From positions 1 through 64,000 of the forward strand of contig JAUCBJ010007047.1 of assembly GCA_032718475.1 (NCBI GenBank): a stretch of DNA of 64,000 bases. Direction: 5' to 3'. The notes under the pieces are model-generated. The model was not told the origin of the DNA and ran no database searches. It saw nothing but the letters and a program-made list of their open reading frames with translations. The number at the start of each line of letters is the position of its first letter. The stretch's first letter is position 1. Source of the DNA: Nemertoderma westbladi (lineage: Eukaryota; Xenacoelomorpha; Nemertodermatida; Nemertodermatidae). Shown here piece by piece: positions 31,801-41,259 of this stretch. Made by a program: the position numbers and the translations under genes.

Positions 31801-33576
31801 ATGGAGAACATTCCATACCCCTTCGTTGATACTCAGCTGATTGCTCCTTGGGCAGAAGGCCGAGGTTTCTTCCGCACTACGTATGCCAATACACCCAGCG
31901 GAATTACCAAAGTACAACGAACCTCCATCGGACATCTTGCCTTTCAAGAATACGGATGGAATTTCAAGGTTGGAAATCCTATAAATTACCAACAAGTATA
32001 CGGAGATCATTATTCTCGTTTATACTTTGATGGACCATTGACCGCACCTGGCGCCGTGTATAGCTTTATGAGTGTTCCACTTCGTCCCTCCTTAGCTATA
32101 TACACGATCTTTGAAAACGCAGCACTTGCCGGTTGGCTAGCCGATGTGTGCAGTCGTACCATACGCGCCCATCCCTTAATACTCGGAACCAAACTCGCCA
32201 AGTTAGATGAACACAATAAATTCATCCGCTTTGAATGTTTCAGGCGCTTTCTGACTCCGTTCCGTAACGTTGATAGTCAGTTCAAGGACCGCGCTCTGAC
32301 CAAACTCAGCCTGAGAGACTCAGCGGCGGAGAAGCTAAACAGCGCGGGATTTGCCCTTTTTCAGGACGTTTGTATACAGAACTTGCACTCATCTGTTATA
32401 CAAAGACCCCGAATACCCACGGGTTATTCTGTCGTCGAAGTTCAGACAGTGGGTCCGCTTGCGGAGACGGCCGCACCTACCTCAGCTATGCAATTGGAAG
32501 ACGAACCAATATGCTTAGAAGCTGAAGCGATTCAGCCTACAGCGCCCCGGAGCAGCGATAACGACTACGTCTTAGAGTGGTATCAAGGTCCACAATGTCT
32601 CACCGCATACGATTATCGACACGCTAACTATGTTTCTCGAAAACGTTGTCGATTATGCGCATCGAGATACCATTTCACCCCTATGGACTCAGACGTACCC
32701 TGCTCCTATTTCCACGAACAACCAATGATGGAGATATATTGTGCGTATTGCAGACTTAATAACTCTCATATTTTTGCAGTCTGCCCCCAATTTATGACTC
32801 AATGCCACCACTGTCAACTTAAAGGACATGCCAGTTATAATTGCCCCTTTAATCACGATTTAGAGAGCGTAGATGAAATGATTACCCTGCGCTACATCCG
32901 AGCTTGGGAAGCTAACGCGGATTTACACTGTGAGTCCCGTCATCGATACTACCCTGGACGCTCTTACGAGGGAGTTTACGCATTCCATCCTTATTTATTA
33001 GCGTCTGTGGAACAAAAAACACGCATACCGAGTTACGAGCTAATGAAGCGTGTTGGTGAGTGTATTTCCACTAAATTTGTTAGAAGATACCTTAGGAACG
33101 TCAATCCTAACGATATTACTTCATACCATTTGATCAATTATATCCGTCAAGACCCTGAGTATGGCGATTTATTTATCAACTCGCACCCTGAGTTACAGGA
33201 AGTATCTCGACGCCCCTACGAATATCGAGCCCGAGAACGCGAGCTGGAAAGAACTATTAAACCAAGGAAGTTTCTCACCACTCACGGTCCGCCTACCGCC
33301 ATTGCCCAGACAACCCGTCAAGGACCCGTAGGAGCTGCTGTTCTGAGGCGCGCCCTAAAGGCTGTTAGACCTCGCTCCACGGAAGTTGATATCGATCAAC
33401 CAGGTACCTCGACCGGCGGATACACCGATCGCAATCCGAAACCTTCTGATGCAATTGTATTGCACCCTTCACCCAGGAGTTACAGCCCTCCTAGTAAAGT
33501 GGCTCGCCCCAAAGAGAAAAGGACTCTTGCTAGCCTCAAAAAACTGCGTAAACGCCGTCCGCGTAAGAAAGACTAA
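31801..33576 (+). CDS. Accessory ORF, 591 residues, CCHC zinc-knuckle protein of unknown function
   Basis: ATG at 31801, stop at 33574-33576, no internal stops. The N-terminal ~210 residues are globular-looking and not recognised. Around residues 280-350 is a Cys/His cluster: CX2CX5HX4C at 314-328 (CAYCRLNNSHIFAVC) and a canonical CX2CX4HX4C knuckle at 335-348 (CHHCQLKGHASYNC). The C-terminus is strongly basic (KKLRKRRPRKK), like a nuclear or nucleic-acid-binding tail. There is no signal peptide or transmembrane segment, so it is not an envelope protein. It lies between pol and the 3' LTR, where BEL elements normally have nothing or an env. A nucleic-acid-binding role is an inference. Confidence 0.75.
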   Translation: MENIPYPFVDTQLIAPWAEGRGFFRTTYANTPSGITKVQRTSIGHLAFQEYGWNFKVGNPINYQQVYGDHYSRLYFDGPLTAPGAVYSFMSVPLRPSLAIYTIFENAALAGWLADVCSRTIRAHPLILGTKLAKLDEHNKFIRFECFRRFLTPFRNVDSQFKDRALTKLSLRDSAAEKLNSAGFALFQDVCIQNLHSSVIQRPRIPTGYSVVEVQTVGPLAETAAPTSAMQLEDEPICLEAEAIQPTAPRSSDNDYVLEWYQGPQCLTAYDYRHANYVSRKRCRLCASRYHFTPMDSDVPCSYFHEQPMMEIYCAYCRLNNSHIFAVCPQFMTQCHHCQLKGHASYNCPFNHDLESVDEMITLRYIRAWEANADLHCESRHRYYPGRSYEGVYAFHPYLLASVEQKTRIPSYELMKRVGECISTKFVRRYLRNVNPNDITSYHLINYIRQDPEYGDLFINSHPELQEVSRRPYEYRARERELERTIKPRKFLTTHGPPTAIAQTTRQGPVGAAVLRRALKAVRPRSTEVDIDQPGTSTGGYTDRNPKPSDAIVLHPSPRSYSPPSKVARPKEKRTLASLKKLRKRRPRKKD

Positions 33577-33654
33577 CTGTTTAGAGTATTTTTATATTTT
33601 AGAAACTGTGATTTGTTATATTTTATAGACTTAAATCCCATTTTCTGGGAGCGG

Positions 33655-34812
33655 TGTAAAAGCTTTTGCGTCATTAACCGGTTATTTTCCCTTAAAGTAC
33701 TCTGTAGTTGGTTTACCAGGCATAAAAAGGCCGTGTCCTTGCTGTACTGGTGTTTTAGAGGACATAAAAGTCATTTCTTCTGTATTTGTACTTTAGAGGA
33801 CATAATCCGCAATCTCGTGACGCGATAAGCTAGATACTCTTGAAAACAGTGTCGCTACCATGACGACGGCTAACAGCTGATATTGCCACGTCGACATTTC
33901 TTTGTTTCTTTGTTCTCTCGTTGTTCGGTTGACCAATCAGAGCGTTTTTTGTCTCTGTGTTGGAGTTGGGTACAGAAACTCAGTAGTTCAGTGTGTTATG
34001 TTTTTGCCCAGAGCCTAAGAACACCGGCTTTTGGCACCTCCGTGTTTCAGTCTTTAGTTTAACATTAGTAGGCTTAATTATAGAACGTATATCTGTTACC
34101 GAGTTAACTCATTCACTTAATAATCATTTATACCTTAATATTACTGCTTTTACTGTCGGTTATTCATTATATTGGTTGATGAAATATTATATCGGAATAC
34201 TGATCAATAGTCAGATACCCCACCTTCTTGATATACTAAAGGTTAGAGAGACCGGTTACAGATAAACGATTGCGACCTATGTTAAGTGGTTTGAAGTGAA
34301 TCTAATGCTATTTCATATGCCCAACATAAATTGTCTGTTGCTCTCTTTATACGTGACTAAATTTAGTGAAGGTCGGCAGGTTAGTGTGCAGTATTGTGCA
34401 GCATTGTGTATGAGTGTAACTGATAACAAAGCATCTCCTAAAGAATGCGCCATATACGTGAATCTATAGCCTTTTCGTTGTGTCTAGTTTAAGCCATAAC
34501 TCTGTTTACATATTTAAAGCGCCACGTCCTAAAGGAACTGTTAATATTTCCCGAAAGTGAATAATATTTGTCAGAGATTATATATTACGATCAGTCGAAT
34601 AATACAGGAATAATACAGTAGGCTTACACCATCAATCATTAAGCTTCCGAATTCAGTCTCCCGGGTATATCCAACGGGTGAATGATTGCGCATAGACTGG
34701 CTTCGGCTAATGTAGTGTATCAAATACTCGTTATAAGCTAAAGACTATATATCATCTAAAAGACATCCTAATTTGGCAGGTTAAACTGTCAAAGGTCTTA
34801 AAAGCGCAAACA
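33655..34812 (+). repeat. 3' LTR of the BEL/Pao element
   Basis: 1158 bp and nearly identical to the 5' LTR. Differences seen by eye correspond to 16490/33967, the TATATG/TATACG site near 16874, the TTTAGAGC/TTTAAAGC site near 17041, and the CTCCTGG/CTCCCGG site near 17183. A short purine-rich TGGGAGCGG precedes it. Confidence 0.95.
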
Positions 34813-34817
34813 ACGAT

Positions 34818-34857
34818 CGATTTGTTTAAAACGTTGGGAATGAAACTTGAACATTGA
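34818..34857 (+). pseudogene. Last codons of the interrupted zinc-finger-like frame
   Basis: Continues the frame that ends at 16177 and reaches TGA at 34855-34857 (DLFKTLGMKLEH). This supports the integration point and shows that the element removed the natural 3' end of that reading frame. Confidence 0.5.
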
Positions 34858-35622
34858 ACCTATATACAGTATATAGTAAAAAGTGGTATAAAGTATACCT
34901 ATTTTAGAGCGAAATTACTATTGAATTTTAAATAGACCTACTGTACAGTACTATTGAATTTTAAATAAATAATTGCACAATATTGTTTGTGATATATTTT
35001 TTTATCTCTCATTATGTTTCTAAATCTAAGTTCGTCTAGGATCTAAGTTCACCAGGATTTCGATAACTAATTTGTAGATAATTGCGAACCAACCATAGAT
35101 AATTCTGTGAAAGTTCCATCCTAATCTATCAAGTAGTTCAAAAGTTATTAGGCTTATAGACTAAGTGATATTTAGCGCCTCTTAGCGGTGGTTCCATGTA
35201 ATTGACAGCTTGTTCCAGATATTTGACAGCTTGTTATTACAGCTTGTTCCAGATATTTGAAAGCTTGTTACACGTACAGCTTATTGTTACAGGTTGTAAG
35301 GTATTTTAGTACCTATGTACCTCTGCCAACGCATATGAAATTGCCATGTGGAACCGCATATGGCTTTGCCAGAAATGTCGTTGCGTCGTCCTGATTTAGA
35401 GATTTTTAAAACAAATATTTTATCGGTTGATTTTAACTCTTACTTTAAGTATAATCGTTTTATATGATTTATATGTATGTAGCATTACTCATTTTTTTTT
35501 ATCTTTTTTTATTTCAATGCTGTTAACTTTAGCCATACCGGTAGCATAAGTAATATATCGTATAAAATAAAGCACGTTTTGTTTGAAACTACAGTAATAA
35601 ATCTATAACATTTCTTATTTGT
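34858..35622. other. Intergenic
   Basis: AT-rich with short repeats such as GACAGCTTGTT/ACAGCTTGTTCCAGATATTTGA (about 35205-35270). No gene was seen. Confidence 0.4.
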
Positions 35623-36173
35623 TGTTAGCTTATTCAATCCCGCTAACACCCCACAAAGTTATAAGCCGATAAGCAATATTGGGAGCCACGAGATTGGGCA
35701 ATTAACCAACTCGTGCCATCCCAATAAGAGTGGGAAGGAGGCACACAATAGAAGGTCAGGGGCCAAACCCCTAACCCAAGGAGAACAGGTGGAGTGAACG
35801 GGAATACTCCACGGGGCGCCAACAAGGGTATCAACCAATCAGAGGGGGGAATGGCATCGATTGAGTAGCAATAAGGCCACCGTGCAATATAACCAGTAAC
35901 CTGTAATCATATCATTCAGTTTAATCAGTCAGCTATCCCAGTACAGTAAGGCAGTACGGTGACTGTTAAGACCGTCGTCGCCACCGTCACCATATTACCG
36001 GTATATTAGCTTTATCTACTGTGCTATCTGTATCACTCATCATTTATTATCTCAACGTTATCAGAGTTCGACAACGACACTAGAACAATTATTACCTTTT
36101 CCATTCACACGGCGGGGCGGGGACGCGTACGAAACACACCGGATAAACCGGGATCCTCTCGGATCCCGTCACA
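35623..36173 (+). repeat. 5' LTR of the Gag-protease element
   Basis: 551 bp. It shares no visible similarity with the 1158-bp LTRs of the neighbouring BEL/Pao element. Confidence 0.95.
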
Positions 36174-36224
36174 GTCTTAACACTAGGCCTGCCGAGCTGT
36201 GACTGACGGCTACCAAAGACGAAG

Positions 36225-37805
36225 ATGAGTCGAGAGAGAGGAACGACACCGCCGCGGACCCCGGACGACGATCTAACGATCCGCGAGGCCACGGCGAGAC
36301 GATACGGACCCACGATGCCGGTCGATGCTACGTCGACCACGTCGATAACGAGCAACCCGGCGAACCAAGATGTGGGGGGTCGTCTACGAGGAGAGAGCGA
36401 GTCGAGTAGAGGAGAGAGTGAGACGGGAGAGGAGAAAGACGAGTCGACGCGGAGCGAGGGTCGACGTACCGATGTCGCTGGTCAGCCACAGACCGAGGGC
36501 GACGGACGGCCCACCGGAACGGCGACGGTGGGGCCGCCGGTACGACGTCGGACCCGGAGAGATGGAGGGGAGGTCGGCGACGAGGATGTCGGGGTTTCTG
36601 ATCGACTTCGACGAACCTACGCCGCGACCCGGGAACAACTGAAGGAAGCTAGAGGAGGGGTTGAGATAGACCAGGTGAAGTTGAGGAGACGACTAGGTGA
36701 GTCGAACAGATACTTTGATTACCTAGTGAGTTCTGGCCAGGGAGAACTAGCCAGCGAGAGAGCGAGAGGGGTTGCCATCGAACTGTTTGGGCTATGGGAA
36801 CGTAGGGGTATGGGGCCTGGTGTAGTGTACATAGGGCCATACTTAGTCGATGCCAGGGAAGTTAAGTTAGTGGGTTGGGCGGGACCGCACGAGGGCGAAT
36901 CCGAGGTTAGCTCCGAGGATTCGGTCTCGTTGGTCAGCGAGAACCCCGGAGAGCGGGGGAAAGTTAGTAGGACGGAGGGGCGGCGGGAGTCCGTCGCAAC
37001 CGATAAGTCTGCTACATCCTCCGCAAAAGAAAGACGGGTGCGAGAGAGTGAACGCATGGCATATAAATTAAAAATGGAAGAATTAGAGTGGCGACTGAGG
37101 GGAAGGAAGGAGCAAGAGAGTGAACGCGAAGAGCGTGAGGCAAGAGAACAGAGCGTGCGGTACACGTACAGTACGTACAGCAACCGTACGGGCGGGGGGA
37201 TTAGTAGTAGTGCGTTAGGAAATATTGGTATTAATAGTACCGTAGTAAATAACCCTAATCCCTTTATTACAGGAAATATTTTACCCGGTAGTAGTAATTT
37301 AAGTTTAAATTCAAATAATAATATTAATTCAAATATTCAGAATAATCAAAATAATTCAAATAATTCGAATACCAATTTAAATTTTGAAAATAATAATAAT
37401 TCTAACTTAAATAATTTAAATAATTCCGTTTCAAATTCTAATAATTCAATTGATTTAACAAATAATATTGGGAATGGTGCTATTAATATGAACGTGCCAG
37501 ACGTGTATAGCCCGGCAGACGGCGGCCTGGTAGGCCACGTAGTTAGTAGACAGGAAGTGGCAGGGTTGCGCCAACCCGACGGCGGCCTGGTAGGCCACGT
37601 AGTTGGTAGGCAGGAGGTAGCGGGGTTGAGCCAACCCGGGGTGGGCCTGGTAGGCCTCGCAGTAGTAGGGAGAGAGGCGGGGGCGAATAGACCCGGCCGC
37701 AGTAGAGACAGTGTGTCGACTAGAGAGGGGTGTAGAGACGAAGTAAGAGATATTGAAGTTAGATGTGGCGGGTGGGGGGGGGGCTACGGGCGCCCCACCA
37801 CATGA
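36225..37805 (+). CDS. Gag, N-terminal part (526 residues)
   Basis: ATG at 36225. Residues 1-~120 are charged and disordered (Arg/Glu/Ser/Thr). A helical region follows, then a Glu/Arg coiled-coil stretch near 270-310. An Asn-rich tract around 340-415 is written in AT-rich codons unlike the rest. Three ~20-residue repeats with GGLVGHVV follow. At about 37774 a run of ten G bases shifts the frame; the true continuation is the next ORF. The stop at 37803 is therefore probably a consequence of one extra G. Confidence 0.75.
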   Translation: MSRERGTTPPRTPDDDLTIREATARRYGPTMPVDATSTTSITSNPANQDVGGRLRGESESSRGESETGEEKDESTRSEGRRTDVAGQPQTEGDGRPTGTATVGPPVRRRTRRDGGEVGDEDVGVSDRLRRTYAATREQLKEARGGVEIDQVKLRRRLGESNRYFDYLVSSGQGELASERARGVAIELFGLWERRGMGPGVVYIGPYLVDAREVKLVGWAGPHEGESEVSSEDSVSLVSENPGERGKVSRTEGRRESVATDKSATSSAKERRVRESERMAYKLKMEELEWRLRGRKEQESEREEREAREQSVRYTYSTYSNRTGGGISSSALGNIGINSTVVNNPNPFITGNILPGSSNLSLNSNNNINSNIQNNQNNSNNSNTNLNFENNNNSNLNNLNNSVSNSNNSIDLTNNIGNGAINMNVPDVYSPADGGLVGHVVSRQEVAGLRQPDGGLVGHVVGRQEVAGLSQPGVGLVGLAVVGREAGANRPGRSRDSVSTREGCRDEVRDIEVRCGGWGGGYGRPTT

Positions 37806-40800
37806 GATTAGCGGCGAGAGAGGGGGGGCAGAGAATGCCCCACAAGAGGGGTGTAGAAGTGTAGTAAGAGATAGTGAAGTTAGAAGTAGCGGGTGGGGGG
37901 GGGCTACGGGCACCCCACCGCGAGGGATTAGTAGCGAGAGAGGGGGGGCAGGGAGTGTCCCACAGGCGTCGGCGGATAATGCGCGGGCCGAGTTAGGTAA
38001 ACCGCAACACCCGGCGACGGAGAGTAATAGGGGGATTGCGAGTATCCCCAGCGGCGTGCGATCGAGCAGAGAGAGACAGGTTGACGTCGCGAGAGGGCGG
38101 GCGACGGAACGTCGAGCCCAGTTAGAAGAGAGAAGATTAGTAGAGTTTAATAGAGAGGTCGAAGATAGGAGAAGATTAGTAGATTATAATAGAGAGGTCG
38201 AAGATAGAAGAAGATTAGCAGAGTTTAACCGAGAGGTCGAAGAGAGAAGAAAGGAAGATAGTAGAAGAGTCGTTGCTAGGAGCAACCGGAGAGCGAGGAC
38301 GGATAGCGAGCCGTCGATAGTAGAGATGGAGTTAGGGAGTCAGTGGGGTCGAACTTCGGGAGATTGCCGTCGCCCCGGAGAAACGCACCGCACGCCAGGA
38401 GAGGGGTACAGGACGTACCGATACGAAGAAGAGAACAGGAGAGGGGATCGAGGGGAAACTTCCCGACGGGATATAGCTGCCGATCGAGAGTACGGTAGTC
38501 GCCGGGAGATTCGAGATTCGCGAAGAATAAACTTCGATTCGGAAGGGCATATGCAGACTGCAGGACATACTGTAGGCCTTACTGCACATACTATTATAGG
38601 CCATGCTGAGAGAGATAGAGTAGGCGATAGGGTAGCGCGAACGACGGGATTAAACCCGGAAGTCGCGGAGTACATACCGGTAGATAGGCGAGAGGTAGGT
38701 AGGCCTATATCGGTACAGCAGCATGACTATAATACACAGGGACATAACATATATCCAGGGGAGGGGAGAGTTATTGTAGATAGATGTATGGGCCCCAATA
38801 TATTAACATCAACCCCAGTACCAAACATACCGGTGGGGGGGGGACAGGGTGACATTCCCCCATTACAATATCAACAATATACCCCAATAGGAGCAAGAAC
38901 ATCGAACCCCTTGGACGAGAATAGGTCGTGCGACACGGAAATATGGAGGGGGCCGTTACCCCCAATGATATATCCGACGCAACAAGCAAAGTCAACAACA
39001 AATAGGACGGACGGACCGTACCCAACAGGAGAAACTATACAACATCCATCGAACCCATTAGAAGTCCAAGCGATGGGAATGGCCACATTGATCGATGCGT
39101 TAAAAACTAGGATCGAGTTACCACCTGTGGAACCATTTAAATTCGATGGGAGTAGGCCGGAAGAATATCTACAGTTTCGGCGCATGTATAGTAACGAAAT
39201 ATTAAGTAAGAACTTGACGCAGGCGGAGTGCCTAAAATATCTGCAAGTATATACAGGAGGCCCAGCATACGACATCGTGAGGCAATACCAGGGCATCGAG
39301 GGCGGCTTCACGACAGCATGGCGGGCGCTAGATAGGGAATACGGGCACCCGGCCAAGATCATCCGGCAAACCCTGAGAGGCATAACATCGGGTGGCCTAC
39401 AGGACAATCCCGTTAGCATAAGGACCTTTGCAAACAAGGTCGAGAAGGCGTTAATCGTACTGAAGACGCTAGACGCACCATACGAACTCAACGCGTCTAA
39501 CAACATCACCACGATAGCGCAGGCACTGCCGATCTGGTTACGAAGGAAGTGGAGGAAGATAGCCTTCTCCACACGGGAGAAGAAGGGTGCGGAACCGGGC
39601 TTAGAAGAGATGTCGAGCTTCCTCAACTATGAAGCCGAATTAATAACAGACCCAGTCTATAGCGAGGATAGTTTGGGGACAAGCCATAAACCCGAACACG
39701 ATCCTGCAGATCCACTCCCGAGAGTAGGACAATCACTACCACATGCGGCCACACAGGGGACTGCTAGTCCACAGTTAGCTGGTAGTAGGGCCACACCGTG
39801 GCGGGGACAGAAAGAAAATAACACCATAAATAAACATAATCCCAATGTACCCAGTAGGCCGAATACAGACAACCAAAACACAAAATCGGTACATATAAAC
39901 CTAGGCGCGATACGTGAGGGACTATACAGGGAACGCTATAATCCAGGATTCGAATGTCAATTACATCGAGATGGAACACATAAGACCAGGAGTTGTAAGC
40001 ACTGGCAAGCGTTGCCCAAACAAGATCGTGTAGCCTACACAAACGCAAACGGACTATGTCATCGATGCGTGGTAGAAGGACACAGGTCCGGAGAGTGTGG
40101 AGAAACAGCAGTTAGAGAGTCCGAGACTGGAGGCCAAACAATGGCTACAAGTACGCCAGAAGAGGAGAAGAAGAGAAAAGTACTACTCGGGGTAGTACCA
40201 GTAAAGATATCAGGAGAGGGCGGTCGATCAGTAACGACATTAATGCTGGTCGACAGCGGAGCAGCCTTCACGCTGGTGGAGAACTGGGTGGCCGAAGAGA
40301 TAGGGCTAAAGACAAGGCCGAATAGAATGGCGGTGACTACCGTCTCGAGTAAAGATGAGGTCCTGGAAACGAGGGCGGGGCGGTGCAGGATAGCAGCGAT
40401 TGCACCGGGATATGACTATGGGGCGACGATCGACCCCATCCACGTCATCGAATCGATAAACATCAACGCCAGGCGACCGACCAACATTGAGGTCGAACAA
40501 TACAGATTCCTGGACGGTATCGATTTCTCAATACCAAAGGTGGACGTTAGGAAGGTGTCCATTATAGTAGGAATGGACTGCCCGACGGCCCATGAGAGGA
40601 TGAAGACGGTCTTCGGCGAAAACAGGCAGCGGGACCCGACGGCGATCCTCACGCCGTTCGGATGGACGCTTAGCGGCCCAGTTAAAACTAAGATCCCATG
40701 CAGTGTGACAGAGACATCAGGGTGCATGTTACCATGCACCGCAGGCGCAGTGGACGAAGAGGAGAAACAGGAGATAGTAGAGCCAGATAGGGAGGTGACA

Positions 40801-41259
40801 GTAAGAAAGTGGGCAGAGGAGAGTAGGTTTCCCAACAAGCATCGGTATGGAGATGGAGCGGAGCGGACGGCGAGGTGTCCGGAGGACAACACTCCAGGGG
40901 AGTGCCCGGAGGAGTGTCGGGAGGAGTGTCCGGAAGAGACGCAGGTCCGGTTGGGAGGCATACCGACAAGGGGGAAGTCGAGAAGGAAGGCGGGATGGAA
41001 AGGGATAGGACTACTATTGTACCTTCTGTTCTGCCTATTCTTTCACTTTCGGTTCGTTCTGCCGGCGGGGGGCAGCAGGGATTTGATGCCAGGAGATGAG
41101 CTAGTTAAGAAGGCGGCGGAGAGACCCGATTTCAGGGTGGCAGAAGAGGGAGAACCAATTCCTGGTGAGATGGAATTGGCAAAGAGAGTGCGGCGAATCC
41201 TACAGGACCTACAAGAGCAGCAGTGGGAGAGTGCCTGTTGGAAGAATCGCCCTAGTTAG
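37753..41259 (+). CDS. Gag C-terminal part plus aspartic protease and C-terminal membrane segment
   Basis: Open in a different frame, overlapping the previous ORF; the join is probably within the G run at 37774-37783. It starts with two ~38-residue Gly/Arg-rich repeats (GGATGAPP, GGATGTPP), then an Arg/Glu coiled coil (REVEDRRRL). A DUF1759-like capsid region sits at about 450-630 (FKFDGSRPEEYLQFRRMY). Then come Cys/His knuckles (LCHRCVVEGHRSGEC) and a DUF1758-type protease with LMLVDSGAAFTLVE (Asp at about 834). FGWTLSGP follows, which in BEL/Pao precedes the RT, but here the RT is absent. The tail has a Cys/Glu/Pro repeat and a ~20-residue hydrophobic segment at about 1085-1106. Such a membrane segment is unusual for Gag-protease. 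Confidence 0.85.
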   Translation: MKLDVAGGGGATGAPPHEISGERGGAENAPQEGCRSVVRDSEVRSSGWGGATGTPPRGISSERGGAGSVPQASADNARAELGKPQHPATESNRGIASIPSGVRSSRERQVDVARGRATERRAQLEERRLVEFNREVEDRRRLVDYNREVEDRRRLAEFNREVEERRKEDSRRVVARSNRRARTDSEPSIVEMELGSQWGRTSGDCRRPGETHRTPGEGYRTYRYEEENRRGDRGETSRRDIAADREYGSRREIRDSRRINFDSEGHMQTAGHTVGLTAHTIIGHAERDRVGDRVARTTGLNPEVAEYIPVDRREVGRPISVQQHDYNTQGHNIYPGEGRVIVDRCMGPNILTSTPVPNIPVGGGQGDIPPLQYQQYTPIGARTSNPLDENRSCDTEIWRGPLPPMIYPTQQAKSTTNRTDGPYPTGETIQHPSNPLEVQAMGMATLIDALKTRIELPPVEPFKFDGSRPEEYLQFRRMYSNEILSKNLTQAECLKYLQVYTGGPAYDIVRQYQGIEGGFTTAWRALDREYGHPAKIIRQTLRGITSGGLQDNPVSIRTFANKVEKALIVLKTLDAPYELNASNNITTIAQALPIWLRRKWRKIAFSTREKKGAEPGLEEMSSFLNYEAELITDPVYSEDSLGTSHKPEHDPADPLPRVGQSLPHAATQGTASPQLAGSRATPWRGQKENNTINKHNPNVPSRPNTDNQNTKSVHINLGAIREGLYRERYNPGFECQLHRDGTHKTRSCKHWQALPKQDRVAYTNANGLCHRCVVEGHRSGECGETAVRESETGGQTMATSTPEEEKKRKVLLGVVPVKISGEGGRSVTTLMLVDSGAAFTLVENWVAEEIGLKTRPNRMAVTTVSSKDEVLETRAGRCRIAAIAPGYDYGATIDPIHVIESININARRPTNIEVEQYRFLDGIDFSIPKVDVRKVSIIVGMDCPTAHERMKTVFGENRQRDPTAILTPFGWTLSGPVKTKIPCSVTETSGCMLPCTAGAVDEEEKQEIVEPDREVTVRKWAEESRFPNKHRYGDGAERTARCPEDNTPGECPEECREECPEETQVRLGGIPTRGKSRRKAGWKGIGLLLYLLFCLFFHFRFVLPAGGSRDLMPGDELVKKAAERPDFRVAEEGEPIPGEMELAKRVRRILQDLQEQQWESACWKNRPS

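Larger units (their letters stand above)
16178..34812 (+). mobile_element. BEL/Pao LTR retrotransposon, 18.6 kb
   Basis: LTRs of exactly 1158 bp lie at 16178-17335 and 33655-34812. They start TG and end CA and are flanked by the 5-bp duplication ACGAT (16173-16177, 34813-34817). The order inside is long leader, gag (interrupted), pol (protease, RT, RNase H, integrase), then about 4.7 kb with additional reading frames. Domain order and the DUF1759/DUF1758-type Gag and protease place it in BEL/Pao. Typical BEL elements are roughly 5-8 kb, so this is very large. By eye the LTRs differ at only about four sites, so the insertion is young. Confidence 0.95.

Noticed and set aside
28899-34812. Envelope gene in the BEL/Pao element
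   Set aside because: None of the post-pol frames has a signal peptide, furin-like site or membrane anchor.
36384-40969. Antisense frames opposite the Gag-protease ORFs
   Set aside because: Shadows of GC-rich Arg/Glu coding sequence on the plus strand.
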